DNA from: Alkalinema pantanalense
GTDB lineage: Bacteria; Cyanobacteriota; Cyanobacteriia; Leptolyngbyales; Leptolyngbyaceae
Assembly (NCBI RefSeq): GCF_050753345.1
Contig: NZ_JBLZFX010000022.1
Coordinates: forward strand, 7,717-71,716
Direction of reading: 5' to 3'
DNA: 64,000 nt
The notes beneath the pieces were generated by a model. The model did not search any database, was not told where the DNA came from, and saw only the letters and a list, made by a program, of their open reading frames with translations. Shown here in pieces: positions 18,266-26,730 of this stretch. How positions within the stretch are numbered: the stretch's first letter is position 1; each line of letters begins with the position of its first letter. The translations under genes were made by a program, and so were the position numbers.

Positions 18266-18739
18266 TTATTGGACTTTTTCGATGTTGCCGCCCTTGACCC
18301 AGCCTTCCCGATCGCTGTTCATTAGACGAACCTTTTGCCAATTCCCATCGGGAGAACTTTCTAAAACCACTACTTTCTCATTGAAACCAATCCCGCCTGT
18401 AGGCACCCCATCTAAGCTGGCAGATTGCCGTAATACTAAGCCGATCGGCTGAATCACCTTACCCTCAAAGGCTCCTGGAGGGAGTGGTTTATCCGACTTG
18501 CTTTCTGGATTACTGGAAGCAGCTTTATTTTTGTCGGAACTTGAAGGATTGCTAGGTTTAGGTTTTGCGATCGCCTTTGCTTGGTTTTTACGGTAGTTGG
18601 GATCGTCATTGGGAAAGGTAGGACGGTCTGGCAACTTTGTGAATTGGGTGATTAAATAATTAGCTGAAAAGTAGCCACCTACTGCCAAGATTCCGACAGC
18701 AACAAAGATTCCGACAAAGGTTTTTGCAAACCAACGCAT
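18266..18739 (-). CDS. Membrane-anchored SH3-domain protein
   Basis: 157 residues from ATG 18739 (GGAG lies just upstream; a second ATG at 18757 is possible). One N-terminal membrane span (FVGIFVAVGILAVGGYFSA, about 8-27), a Lys/Ser/Pro-rich periplasmic spacer, then one SH3b domain at the C-terminus (VLRQSASLDG to GWVKGGNIEKV). Function unknown; likely envelope-associated. It sits between the peptidoglycan-binding protein and ycf46 on the same strand, with gaps of 89 and 168 bp. Confidence 0.75.
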   Translation of the reverse strand: MRWFAKTFVGIFVAVGILAVGGYFSANYLITQFTKLPDRPTFPNDDPNYRKNQAKAIAKPKPSNPSSSDKNKAASSNPESKSDKPLPPGAFEGKVIQPIGLVLRQSASLDGVPTGGIGFNEKVVVLESSPDGNWQKVRLMNSDREGWVKGGNIEKVQ

Positions 18740-18828
18740 ACTGCTCCAATCCTGCATTTTAATCTAAGCGTCATCTCAACAAGCTATCAGCATAGACGAT
18801 CGCCCCGTTCAGTATAGGAGAAGACGGC

Positions 18829-20355
18829 TCAATCGGGTTGCTGAAGTTGTTGTTGGATCCGATTACTCAAAGCACTATGGCGAGAGGCGAGACGTGCTTT
18901 ACCTGCAGCGGCCCAATCCTGGAGAAATTGGATTTGCTCCCGCGCGGTTCTGGCGAGGGGCACAATTTGACTAGCAGATTCCAAAATATCATCGGTCGTA
19001 AAGTCTCGATTCTGGCTAAATCCTAGGTGCATTGCTTCGATCAGGGTTTGCTCGATTTCTGCACCGGAAAAATCAGGGGTTTCATAGGCTAAGCGATCGA
19101 GGTCATACTCTTGCATTTTCTGAGGTCGTAGGCGGGATAAATGGACTTCAAAAATGGCTCGGCGTTCCTCTTGGCTGGGTAGGCCAACAAAGAAAATTTC
19201 GTCGAAGCGCCCTTTACGCAACATTTCTGGCGGTAGAGCTTGGATATTGTTGGCCGTCGCGACCACGAAGACGGGAGATGTTTTTTCTGCCATCCAAGTA
19301 ATAAATGTCCCAAACACGCGGCTACTGGTGCCGGAATCTCCCCGCCCATCGGCTCCAGCAAAGGCTTTATCTACTTCATCAATCCACAGGACACAGGGAG
19401 CTAAAGCTTCTGCCAGTTGGATCATCTGGCGGGTGCGGGACTCCGATTCCCCCACTAAGCCGCCGAATAATCGACCCACATCCAGCCGCAGTAACGGAAG
19501 TCTCCAGTGGTGGGCGATCGCTTTGGCGGTCAGGGATTTTCCAGTACCTTGAACCCCCACTAGCATCAATCCTTTGGGATGGGGTAAGCCATACTGCCGT
19601 GCCCGATCGGAGAACGCTCCACCCCGCCGCAGGAGCCAGTCCTTGAGGTTATCTAGGCCGCCAATATCGGTAATTTTTTCGGTGGCGGGATAGAAATCTA
19701 AAATCTGGGTTTGGCGGATGGTTTGCCGTTTTTCCTCCAGGACTAGATCGACATCCTCTGCCTGGAGTTGGCCATTGTGCAACACGATTGCCCGACCTAA
19801 AACTCGTCGAATCCGTTCGATCGACAAACCTTGACAGGCTCGCACGAGACTATCCATTAGATCAGGGCTGGGGCTAGCGCCCAAGGGGCTTAGGAGGTGA
19901 TCGATCGCCGATCTAATTTCTTGGGCATTGGGTAGCGGAAACTCTAGGACAGTGAGCACATCGCTGAGTTCTTCTGGAATTGACAGATTGGACGCCAAGA
20001 TCACCAGATTTTTCGGCTGTGCTTTCAGTAATCGCGACAGATTGCGGAGCTTGCGGGAGACGGAAATGTCCTCAAGGAAGCGTTGGAAATCCCGAAGAAT
20101 AAAAATGGCTGGGGCAGAAGCGGGCAATTTTTCGACAAATTCTAAGGCTTGCAGAGGATTGCGCTTGCCAAACCCTGCATCATTGGGGTTTCCCTGGTAG
20201 CCATCCACAAAGTCCCAGGTATAGATGGCTCGTCCTTCGCGGAATTTAGCGCAGTCTGCGATCGTGGCTTCGACCCGCTCTTCTTCGCGGGTAGGAATGT
20301 AGAGAACGGGATAGCGAGCTCGCAGTAGAAGGTTGAATTCGTCACTAAAACTCAT
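18829..20355 (-). CDS. ycf46: Ycf46-type AAA ATPase
   Basis: 508 residues. The N-terminal half (about 1-215) is the Ycf46-specific region with YPVLYIPTREEERVE. The C-terminal half is an AAA module with Walker A GVQGTGKSL (267-275), Walker B VLWIDEVDK (322-330) and second region of homology ATANNIQALPPEMLRKGRFD. Ycf46 proteins are conserved in cyanobacteria and some plastids and have been linked to inorganic carbon use; that link is family knowledge. The gene lies on the same strand as DUF177, 193 bp downstream of it, so it may have its own promoter. Confidence 0.93.
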   Translation of the reverse strand: MSFSDEFNLLLRARYPVLYIPTREEERVEATIADCAKFREGRAIYTWDFVDGYQGNPNDAGFGKRNPLQALEFVEKLPASAPAIFILRDFQRFLEDISVSRKLRNLSRLLKAQPKNLVILASNLSIPEELSDVLTVLEFPLPNAQEIRSAIDHLLSPLGASPSPDLMDSLVRACQGLSIERIRRVLGRAIVLHNGQLQAEDVDLVLEEKRQTIRQTQILDFYPATEKITDIGGLDNLKDWLLRRGGAFSDRARQYGLPHPKGLMLVGVQGTGKSLTAKAIAHHWRLPLLRLDVGRLFGGLVGESESRTRQMIQLAEALAPCVLWIDEVDKAFAGADGRGDSGTSSRVFGTFITWMAEKTSPVFVVATANNIQALPPEMLRKGRFDEIFFVGLPSQEERRAIFEVHLSRLRPQKMQEYDLDRLAYETPDFSGAEIEQTLIEAMHLGFSQNRDFTTDDILESASQIVPLARTAREQIQFLQDWAAAGKARLASRHSALSNRIQQQLQQPD

Positions 20356-20548
20356 GGCGAAGCAATAAATGGAAGGCTCAATGTTCCATTCTCAAGGGCA
20401 GCTTCTGAATTTGGCAACTGAATTCAAGAACTGAATTAACGTAAATTCGAGGCATGCGATCGCGAACGATCGTCGGAGCGGCTGCCCAGCAACGATTCAG
20501 GCATTTCTCCCTGCACCCCAATCAGGATTGTAAAACAACTCGACAGGT

Positions 20549-21052
20549 TTAGTTGGGTAACTGTCCCCGTAGGGCTTCTAGGGCAGACCACCGAGCATCG
20601 GGCTGCTCCGTCTGATCGGGACTTAGGGCAATTCCGCCACAATCTGCGCTACACAATTTGCGTTGGGGCAGTTCTAAACAAAGTTGCTCATAGATCCAGG
20701 AGCCTACGTCAAATGTGCCGTCCTTCGGCAGGGTTTCTACCATTTCCTCAAGCAGGAGATCCTCATCCCACGGAATCTCTTCGGGATCGATCGAATCCCC
20801 ATCGGTCAACCAGAGAAACTCCGCTGTTTCAACGGAAATCCGATGGTTGTACTGCTGCAGGCATCGATCGCAACAGAGGGTAATGATGGTGTCCGCTTTA
20901 ACCGCAGTCTCCAAGAAATTGCCTTTGTGGGTGACTCGGTAAACTCCTTGTACCGGGGTCAAGGTTTCTAAATCTTGGAAAAATTCTTTGAATTCAATGG
21001 TTTCTGTCCCATTGGGTAATTTGGTTAAGCGAGGAATGTAAATGGGTTCCAT
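20549..21052 (-). CDS. DUF177 (YceD-type) protein
   Basis: 167 residues from ATG 21052, supported by GGAG 9 nt upstream (a TTG at 21067 overlaps that site). The YceD signature is present: CCDRCLQQY (60-68) and a second cysteine pair in KLCSADCGG (132-140), suggesting metal binding. YceD-family proteins are linked to 23S rRNA accumulation in bacteria and chloroplasts. In most bacteria the gene sits beside rpmF; here it follows jag on the same strand. Confidence 0.85.
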   Translation of the reverse strand: MEPIYIPRLTKLPNGTETIEFKEFFQDLETLTPVQGVYRVTHKGNFLETAVKADTIITLCCDRCLQQYNHRISVETAEFLWLTDGDSIDPEEIPWDEDLLLEEMVETLPKDGTFDVGSWIYEQLCLELPQRKLCSADCGGIALSPDQTEQPDARWSALEALRGQLPN

Positions 21053-21190
21053 GGGAATCGTCTCCAATGCAGGGGCTCACAACTCTCTCTGCCTACCAGA
21101 ACTGTTGCGAAAAGCGTTGCGAGGGTAAAACTGAGGTTTAAGAACTGCCTGAGTATTCAGCTGAGGATGAATCAGTATTGAAGAACAGCG

Positions 21191-21694
21191 TTACTCGCTT
21201 TCTGTGGACTTGAGGCGAACCACAAGGCGGCGATCGGGTTCTTGACCACGACTGAAATTTTCTAAATCTTCGTAATGCTTTAATAATCCATGGATTTCTC
21301 GACGTTCAGCAGAAGATAGGGACTTAATCTCAAAATCTTGCCCTGTTTCACGAACTGCTGCGACGGCTTCATCCACGATCGCCCGAAGCTGCTGACTGCG
21401 CTGTTTCCGATAACCCTCTAGCTCTAAAACATAGGCTCCCTGAGCGTCCTCGGGTTGGCCGATGTTAAGGGTGGCATTGGCTAAATATTGCAGGGAATCT
21501 AAAACTTGGCCCCGATCGCCCAAGAGTGCAGCCTTCTGTTCAGGAGAAAGGCTATCTGCGGCGATCGTCAGCCAACAATTGTACTCATCATCGGTGTTTA
21601 CCATCTCAGAAACGATTCCCGCATTCAAACCAGCTAGCCTGAAAATTTCCGCTAGCCATTTTTGCCCCCGTTCCTGAGATGGATGATTGCCCAT
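21191..21694 (-). CDS. jag: Jag/KhpB-type R3H RNA-binding protein
   Basis: 167 residues: a KH-like region (about 10-100, with LLGDRGQVLDSLQYLANATL) and a C-terminal R3H domain with the ERREIHGLL motif (Arg-x3-His). The N-terminal Jag_N domain of Firmicutes proteins is absent, as is usual in cyanobacteria. It starts 3 bp after the yidC stop, so translational coupling is likely. KhpB proteins bind RNA and influence cell division and envelope genes in other bacteria. Confidence 0.88.
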   Translation of the reverse strand: MGNHPSQERGQKWLAEIFRLAGLNAGIVSEMVNTDDEYNCWLTIAADSLSPEQKAALLGDRGQVLDSLQYLANATLNIGQPEDAQGAYVLELEGYRKQRSQQLRAIVDEAVAAVRETGQDFEIKSLSSAERREIHGLLKHYEDLENFSRGQEPDRRLVVRLKSTESE

Positions 21695-21697
21695 GAT

Positions 21698-22846
21698 TTA
21701 TGCTTTCTTTTTCTTCTGACCTGGTTCAAAGGGAATTGCGCTGACATCCACAGTTGCAGTGGCCGCATTCTGGCCAGAGGCGTCTGCATCTACCAATTTC
21801 TGGAGATTTTCCGGCAGAGGTTCCCGAGACAGAATAAAGGTTTGTAGCGTTTGAAAGATGTTAGCAATCAGCATGTACATCAATACCCCAGCGGGCAATG
21901 GGAAGAATAAAAACATGCCAGAAAAGAGAACCGGCGTGATCTTATTGACCGTATCCTGCTGTGAGTTTCCCGTTGAGCCTTGTCCCGAAAGAAGTTGGTT
22001 AACGTAGAGACTGACTCCAAAGAACAGCACCATGCCCACAATATCCCAGTGGATAGTTCCATCGGGATCCACTGCCCCTACGCGACCTAATGCATCAATA
22101 AAAAGGAAGCCTTTGTCAGCAGCCAGTCCAGGAATAAAGGCTTGTACCGTTGCTTCCCCGGGTTGAATTGCTTGAATAGAGCCATCTTCATTAATCACAA
22201 CCCGTTCGCTACCCGTTAGAACTTTGTAGCGAGGCGTCAGGTTGCTGTCAGGGTATTCTGCGGCTAATGCAGAGAATGGTTTCCCTTCAGGAGTTTGGAA
22301 CTCGACTTGTAATTTGTCACCCACCCCAATTTTGTTACCTCCTGGAAGAAGGGCTTGCACCGGAGAGTGAAGACCATCAGCGAGGTAAATATTGTGAGTT
22401 TCAGTGGCGAAAGCTTGGGGCTGAACCAAAGCAGCCTGCTCTGGGGGGAGAATTTGCAGCTTGATGTTGTAAGGTACGTCCGAGAAGGGTGATCCGCGCA
22501 GGGTTGCGAACAGGGCAAACAGCACTGGCATCTGAACCAGCAGGGGGAAACAGCCTGCTAGGGGGTTGCCAAACTCTTTGTAGAGGGCACTAACCTCTTC
22601 CTGCTGTTTAACCGGATCGTTCTTATACCGCTCCTGAACTTCCTTCATGCGCTTTTGCATGACGGGCTGGGCAACGCGCATCCGGCGCATGTTTCGGATC
22701 GAACCTGCACTGAGCGGGTACAACGCAAAACGCACAACCAAGGTCAGTGCCACGATCGCGAGACCATAGCTAGGCACGATCCCGTAAAAGAAGTCCAGGA
22801 TCGGCAGCATGACGTTATTTGAAAGAAAACCGATACCGAAATCCAT
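21698..22846 (-). CDS. yidC: Membrane protein insertase YidC/Oxa1
   Basis: 382 residues. It inserts proteins into the cytoplasmic and thylakoid membranes with or without SecYEG. Membrane spans lie near 15-40, 95-115, 295-312 and 335-355. The Oxa1 core is visible (YALAIVALTLVVRFALYPLS by position, then RRMRVAQPVMQKRMKEVQERY and NPLAGCFPLLVQMPVLFALF). A periplasmic insertion of about 170 residues separates the second and third of these spans, a cyanobacterial trait. The C-terminus is Lys-rich (GQKKKKA), fit for ribosome contact. It is flanked by the PH-domain gene and jag in one operon. Confidence 0.95.
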   Translation of the reverse strand: MDFGIGFLSNNVMLPILDFFYGIVPSYGLAIVALTLVVRFALYPLSAGSIRNMRRMRVAQPVMQKRMKEVQERYKNDPVKQQEEVSALYKEFGNPLAGCFPLLVQMPVLFALFATLRGSPFSDVPYNIKLQILPPEQAALVQPQAFATETHNIYLADGLHSPVQALLPGGNKIGVGDKLQVEFQTPEGKPFSALAAEYPDSNLTPRYKVLTGSERVVINEDGSIQAIQPGEATVQAFIPGLAADKGFLFIDALGRVGAVDPDGTIHWDIVGMVLFFGVSLYVNQLLSGQGSTGNSQQDTVNKITPVLFSGMFLFFPLPAGVLMYMLIANIFQTLQTFILSREPLPENLQKLVDADASGQNAATATVDVSAIPFEPGQKKKKA

Positions 22847-22981
22847 GCGCCTTCGAGTCGATTAAATAGATTGGTGAAATAATAGCTGGCCTTGATACAA
22901 GACCCAGTCTTTAGGGGCTTTAACAGACCAAGTTCCAGTGTAGCCTGTCTTGCCACACTGGATAAATGCAGAATTCTGCAA

Positions 22982-23380
22982 CTAGCGACCTGGAGACTTT
23001 GCCTGATTTGCCTTGGGGTTTTTAGTGCTGATCCGTTCGTTGATGTAAGCTTCAACCTCGCGGAATTTTGGCACGGCTTTCATTTCTAAGCGACTGCCAT
23101 CCTTGAGAACCAGAACCATATCTCCCCAAATGCCCAAGCCTCGGGGAACGGAGATCACCCGATCGATCTCAGAATAGACGGCATCTGCCCTATCTTGCCC
23201 CCGCCAACCGCCTGTAATGCTGACGCGCCGATCGGTAATTCGGTAGCGTAACCAGAGAGCACGAACGACGGCTCCAATGGTTAGCGGAATGCACACGATC
23301 GTGAAGGCAAGTAAAACATTGAGGATCAAATCTCCTCGATGGGGCCCACCTTCGTAATAAACCTCTTCCTTAACTGCCAT
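22982..23380 (-). CDS. Bacterial PH-domain membrane protein
   Basis: 132 residues. One or two hydrophobic segments near the N-terminus (ILNVLLAFTIVCIPLTIGAV, about 20-39) precede a bPH_2 domain (WLRYRITDRRVSITGGWRGQ, DRVISVPRGLGIWGDMVLVL). Its ATG overlaps the end of rnpA by 11 bp and GAGGT within rnpA serves as ribosome binding site, so the two are translationally coupled. Its position between rnpA and yidC is typical of cyanobacteria. The exact role is unknown. Confidence 0.85.
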   Translation of the reverse strand: MAVKEEVYYEGGPHRGDLILNVLLAFTIVCIPLTIGAVVRALWLRYRITDRRVSITGGWRGQDRADAVYSEIDRVISVPRGLGIWGDMVLVLKDGSRLEMKAVPKFREVEAYINERISTKNPKANQAKSPGR

Positions 23381-23753
23381 GCAGTACCTCGGCTTCGAGC
23401 AATAACTGCTCTAATTCTTGCAGAAACTTCCAGTAATCACATTCCACCGCTTGGGCGCGGACAACTACCACAAGCTTCCACCCAGGGTTCATCCGAGGTA
23501 AAAACTGACGCAAGGCAGCCCTGATCCGACGCTTGATGCGGTTGCGAACCACAGCACGTTTGCTGACTTTTTTGCTAATTGAAATGCCAATCTGAAGCGG
23601 CAAGACTGCTGGATCCTCAGCTTCCGGAGATTGTCTGGGCGGTAGCCGAAGTGCAACGAGGTGTAAGCAGCTAGCTCGCCGCCGTTTACCTCGCTGATAA
23701 ACCCTGTCAAAGTCTTGCCTATGCTTAAGTCGATTGGCCTTAGGCAATGCCAA
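23370..23753 (-). CDS. rnpA: Ribonuclease P protein component
   Basis: 127 residues. It assists the RNase P RNA in 5' maturation of tRNAs. The RNR motif region is clear: KKVSKRAVVRNRIKRRIRAA. The start is a TTG (MALPKANRLKHRQDF is the usual cyanobacterial N-terminus), with AGG about 10 nt upstream. It lies 55 bp after rpmH in the canonical order and overlaps the PH-domain gene. Confidence 0.95.
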   Translation of the reverse strand: MALPKANRLKHRQDFDRVYQRGKRRRASCLHLVALRLPPRQSPEAEDPAVLPLQIGISISKKVSKRAVVRNRIKRRIRAALRQFLPRMNPGWKLVVVVRAQAVECDYWKFLQELEQLLLEAEVLHGS

Positions 23754-23808
23754 ATTGATAACCTGCCATCGCTGTGCGAGTTACAAAGTGCCGTCTTCAG
23801 CTAGATAA

Positions 23809-23946
23809 CTAGGCTGCGGACAGGCGCGCCCGTCCCTTACGACGACGAGCCTTGATGACGCGACGACCATTGTGCGTTCTCATGCGAACACGAAAACCAG
23901 AAACCCGTCTTCTTTTACGGCGAGTGCCCTCGAGTGTGCGCTTCAT
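23809..23946 (-). CDS. rpmH: 50S ribosomal protein L34
   Basis: 45 residues, very basic. The diagnostic sequence is present: N-terminal MKRTLEGTRRKRRRVSGFRV, then MRTHNGRRVIKARRRKGRAR, ending LSAA. GGAG lies 9 nt before the ATG. It is the first gene of the rpmH-rnpA-PH-yidC-jag set. No dnaA gene or cluster of DnaA boxes is next to it, in contrast to many other bacteria. Confidence 0.97.
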   Translation of the reverse strand: MKRTLEGTRRKRRRVSGFRVRMRTHNGRRVIKARRRKGRARLSAA

Positions 23947-24022
23947 AAAAAGTATCTCCAGTCTGGGTAGGGTGGTCGTAGACCATGGAAAAAGTCACAG
24001 TCTACTACTATAGACCCATCCC

Positions 24023-24547
24023 CTAGCTAATTTCAATGATCCAAGTTCCGATGTCTCGGAGCAAAGGCACATCCCCTGGAGTTTGGATCCGACAGTTGAA
24101 GTAGTACATGCCGTTGTTGCGGGGATTTTTCACGTTGGACAGCATGATTTCTACGCTGCTACCAGCGGGAACGGGCTCCTGGGGAAAGAGCTCAATAAAG
24201 AAATTCTCTTCATCCCACTTCACTTCTTGCAGGGCGACCTTTTTGCCGTTGACGTATAGTTCAATGTTTTTGGGATCAATTTTGCCATCGAAGTAATCGG
24301 GGTAATCAATGACGAACTGAGCCGCTGCCAGTTTCATTTTTTTCTTATCAATTCGTAAACGGTAGCGATCGAAGGCACTGGGATTACCGCCGAAATCGAC
24401 CCGAGAGTTCAACTGCTTTTCAGCAGGGACGCCACTGAAGATAGTCAAGCCTTGGGAGTGGGTGATTACTGGAAGACTAAAGACAGTCAGGGTCGCGATC
24501 GTGCCAGCCAGGGCTGCACGGTGCAGGGACAACTTGGAAAAGCGCAT
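24023..24547 (-). CDS. DUF2808 secreted protein
   Basis: 174 residues. A signal peptide (LAGTIATLTVFSLPVITHS, cleavage near residue 31) and a DUF2808 domain (from TIFSGVPAEKQLNSRVDFGG to the C-terminus), with PSAFDRYRLRI, FVIDYPDYFDGKID and PRNNGMYYFNCRIQTPGD. The family is mostly cyanobacterial and of unknown function; the protein is likely periplasmic. It lies 76 bp beyond the rpmH start on the same strand and so upstream of it; whether it is cotranscribed is unclear. Confidence 0.85.
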   Translation of the reverse strand: MRFSKLSLHRAALAGTIATLTVFSLPVITHSQGLTIFSGVPAEKQLNSRVDFGGNPSAFDRYRLRIDKKKMKLAAAQFVIDYPDYFDGKIDPKNIELYVNGKKVALQEVKWDEENFFIELFPQEPVPAGSSVEIMLSNVKNPRNNGMYYFNCRIQTPGDVPLLRDIGTWIIEIS

Positions 24548-25119
24548 AGGGAATTTACCTAAAACAAAACGGGGAAGGGGCTTCAGTTCTGTCCACCCTC
24601 GATCGATCTAGCGGTCGCCTGTCAGCCTAGCTTCAGCCTATCAGCGTTACCAGGGATCCTCGATCGGAGGCTCATTTAAGGGCGAACTGCTAGCAGCAGT
24701 GTGATTGAGCTTCTCCATACTGCCATGAAGAATGGAGGGTTTGCAGACCCCCATTACTCTCCTGACGGAGATTGAGCCCATGAAGTTCCAAGCTTCTCTG
24801 GGAGAACCAAACCATAGGGCTCAGACGCAAAAATTTATTGATCGCAAATAAATTATCCAATAGGAATATCAACCGTCTTTACTCAACCGTCTTTACTCAA
24901 CCGTCTTTGACCAGCAAAACCATCGGAATTCCCATAACAAATTCCTGATCTTTACAGTTTGACGAAGTGAGTAATCAGTTCAAAATTGTGTAAACAAATA
25001 CTTGGATTCTCTACAACAGATTAAGAATCCATCGCAAATCAGGGGATCAACTTACGATCCATTGAGTAATACGAACGCTTCATTTCCATCTACACGTCAT
25101 GGTGAAGGAAGATTGATAC
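24548..25119. other. Intergenic region upstream of pntA
   Basis: 572 bp with no credible gene. It holds a strong hairpin (TGGAGGGT pairing with ACCCCCA with one mismatch, about 24734-24754) and a 14-bp tandem repeat CAACCGTCTTTACT in 2.8 copies (24870-24909). The pntA promoter should be in its right half: TTGACG at 24959-24964 is a possible -35 box but lacks a good -10 partner. Confidence 0.55.
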
Positions 25120-26718
25120 ATGGCGATCGCAATTGAGAGAAACACGCTATCACAAGCGTCCCAAGAGCTACTGACCGAAGAAAAACCTCGCTTAAAAATT
25201 GGGATCCCCAAGGAAATCCTCGCTGGAGAAGCGCGGGTAGCAGCAACACCAGACACGGTAAAGACGCTGCAAAAATATGGATTTATAGTCCTGATCCAGA
25301 CGGGTGCGGGAGAGTTAGCTAATTTTTCTGACGAGACTTACCGTCAAATTGGCTGCCAGATTATTGAAACTGCTGAGCAACTCTGGGCGGATGCAGACAT
25401 TGTCTTAAAGGTGCGCCCCCCCAGCTTGGAGGAAGCCCAATGCCTGCGGGAAGACGGCACCCTCATAAGTTTCATTTGGGCCAAGCAGAATCCTGAGTTA
25501 ATCGAAGCCCTAGCTCAGCGCCGTGCCACCGTTCTGGCGATGGATGCGGTACCGAGAATCAGCCGCGCCCAAAAGCTAGATGCCCTGAGTTCCATGGCCA
25601 ATATTGCCGGATATCGGGCAGTGGTAGAAGCGGCTAACCAATTTGGTCGCTTCTTTACCGGGCAAATTACCGCAGCGGGCAAAGTTCCCCCCGCCAAGGT
25701 GTTGGTGATTGGGGCAGGGGTGGCAGGATTAGCAGCGATCGGGGCTGCCAAGAACCTCGGGGCAATTGTCCGTGCCTTTGATACACGCCCTGTGGTGAAA
25801 GAGCAGGTGGAAAGCCTGGGAGCAGAATTCCTGCAAGTTGAACTGGAGGAAGATGGGTCTGGTCAAGGCGGCTACGCTAAGGAGATGAGTCCTGAATTCA
25901 TCAAGGCCGAAATGGAACTGTTTGCAGCCCAGGCCAAGGAAGTAGACATCATCATCACAACGGCGCTGATCCCTGGTAGACCCGCTCCTAAGCTCATCCT
26001 GCGGGAAGCTGTGGAACTGATGAAGCCGGGATCGGTGATTGTGGATTTGGCGGCGGAGCAGGGCGGCAACTGTGAACTGACCCAGCCAGGGCAAATTCAC
26101 GAACATAACGGCGTCAAAATCATTGGCTTTACCGATCTGCCCAGCCGCATGGCAGCCCAGGCCAGCCAACTCTACGGCAACAACCTCTGTCATCTGCTGG
26201 ATGACATGGGCCGCAATGACGGCTACCAAGTGGACTTAGAAGATGAAGTCGTTCGGGGCGCACTGATGCTGTACCAGGGCGATCGGGTGGAACCGTTACC
26301 CCCTCGTCCAGTTTCCGTCGCACCCCAACCTGTTACCCCGGCAGCGCCCCCTGCGGAAGTTCCCGCTGCCAAAAAGCTGAATCTATCGGGCCTCTGGTTA
26401 GGGATCGGGATTGCGGCCTTGGTGGCGATCGGGTTGACGGCTCCGGCTTCGTTCCTCTCCCACTTCACGGTATTTGTGCTGGCTTGCTTTGTGGGTTGGC
26501 AGGTGATCTGGAATGTCAAACCCGCGCTGCATACGCCCTTGATGAGTGTGACCAATGCCATCAGCGGCATCATTATCATCGGGGGCATGGTGCAACTGTC
26601 TGGGCAATTTTTGCATCCAACGACGTTGCTAGGTGCGATCGCGATCCTGGTGGGGACGATCAATATTTCCGGGGGCTTCCTAGTCACCCAACGCATGCTG
26701 AAGATGTTTCAGAAATAA
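25120..26718 (+). CDS. pntA: NAD(P) transhydrogenase subunit alpha (fused alpha-1 and alpha-2)
   Basis: 532 residues. The soluble dI domain has the AlaDH/PNT N-terminal part (IGIPKEILAGEARVAATPDT, from about 28) and an NAD-binding part with VLVIGAGVAGLAAIGAAKNL (about 190-210) and the RQD-loop equivalent. After an Ala/Pro linker (about 390-415) come three or four membrane spans, ending in GTINISGGFLVTQRML. Many cyanobacteria split this protein into PntA and PntC; here both parts are one chain, as in E. coli. With PntB it couples hydride transfer between NADH and NADP+ to proton translocation, in the plasma or thylakoid membrane. pntB starts 12 bp downstream. Confidence 0.96.
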   Translation: MAIAIERNTLSQASQELLTEEKPRLKIGIPKEILAGEARVAATPDTVKTLQKYGFIVLIQTGAGELANFSDETYRQIGCQIIETAEQLWADADIVLKVRPPSLEEAQCLREDGTLISFIWAKQNPELIEALAQRRATVLAMDAVPRISRAQKLDALSSMANIAGYRAVVEAANQFGRFFTGQITAAGKVPPAKVLVIGAGVAGLAAIGAAKNLGAIVRAFDTRPVVKEQVESLGAEFLQVELEEDGSGQGGYAKEMSPEFIKAEMELFAAQAKEVDIIITTALIPGRPAPKLILREAVELMKPGSVIVDLAAEQGGNCELTQPGQIHEHNGVKIIGFTDLPSRMAAQASQLYGNNLCHLLDDMGRNDGYQVDLEDEVVRGALMLYQGDRVEPLPPRPVSVAPQPVTPAAPPAEVPAAKKLNLSGLWLGIGIAALVAIGLTAPASFLSHFTVFVLACFVGWQVIWNVKPALHTPLMSVTNAISGIIIIGGMVQLSGQFLHPTTLLGAIAILVGTINISGGFLVTQRMLKMFQK

Positions 26719-26730
26719 TCGGGGTCGGCT

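Noticed and set aside
23809..23946. Possible replication origin next to rpmH
   Set aside because: The rpmH-rnpA region marks oriC in many bacteria, but I see no dnaA gene and no cluster of DnaA boxes here.
24734..24754. Strong hairpin as a small RNA or riboswitch upstream of pntA
   Set aside because: It is over 350 bp from the start codon, lacks a T-run and matches no riboswitch class that I know; kept only as a note in the intergenic entry.
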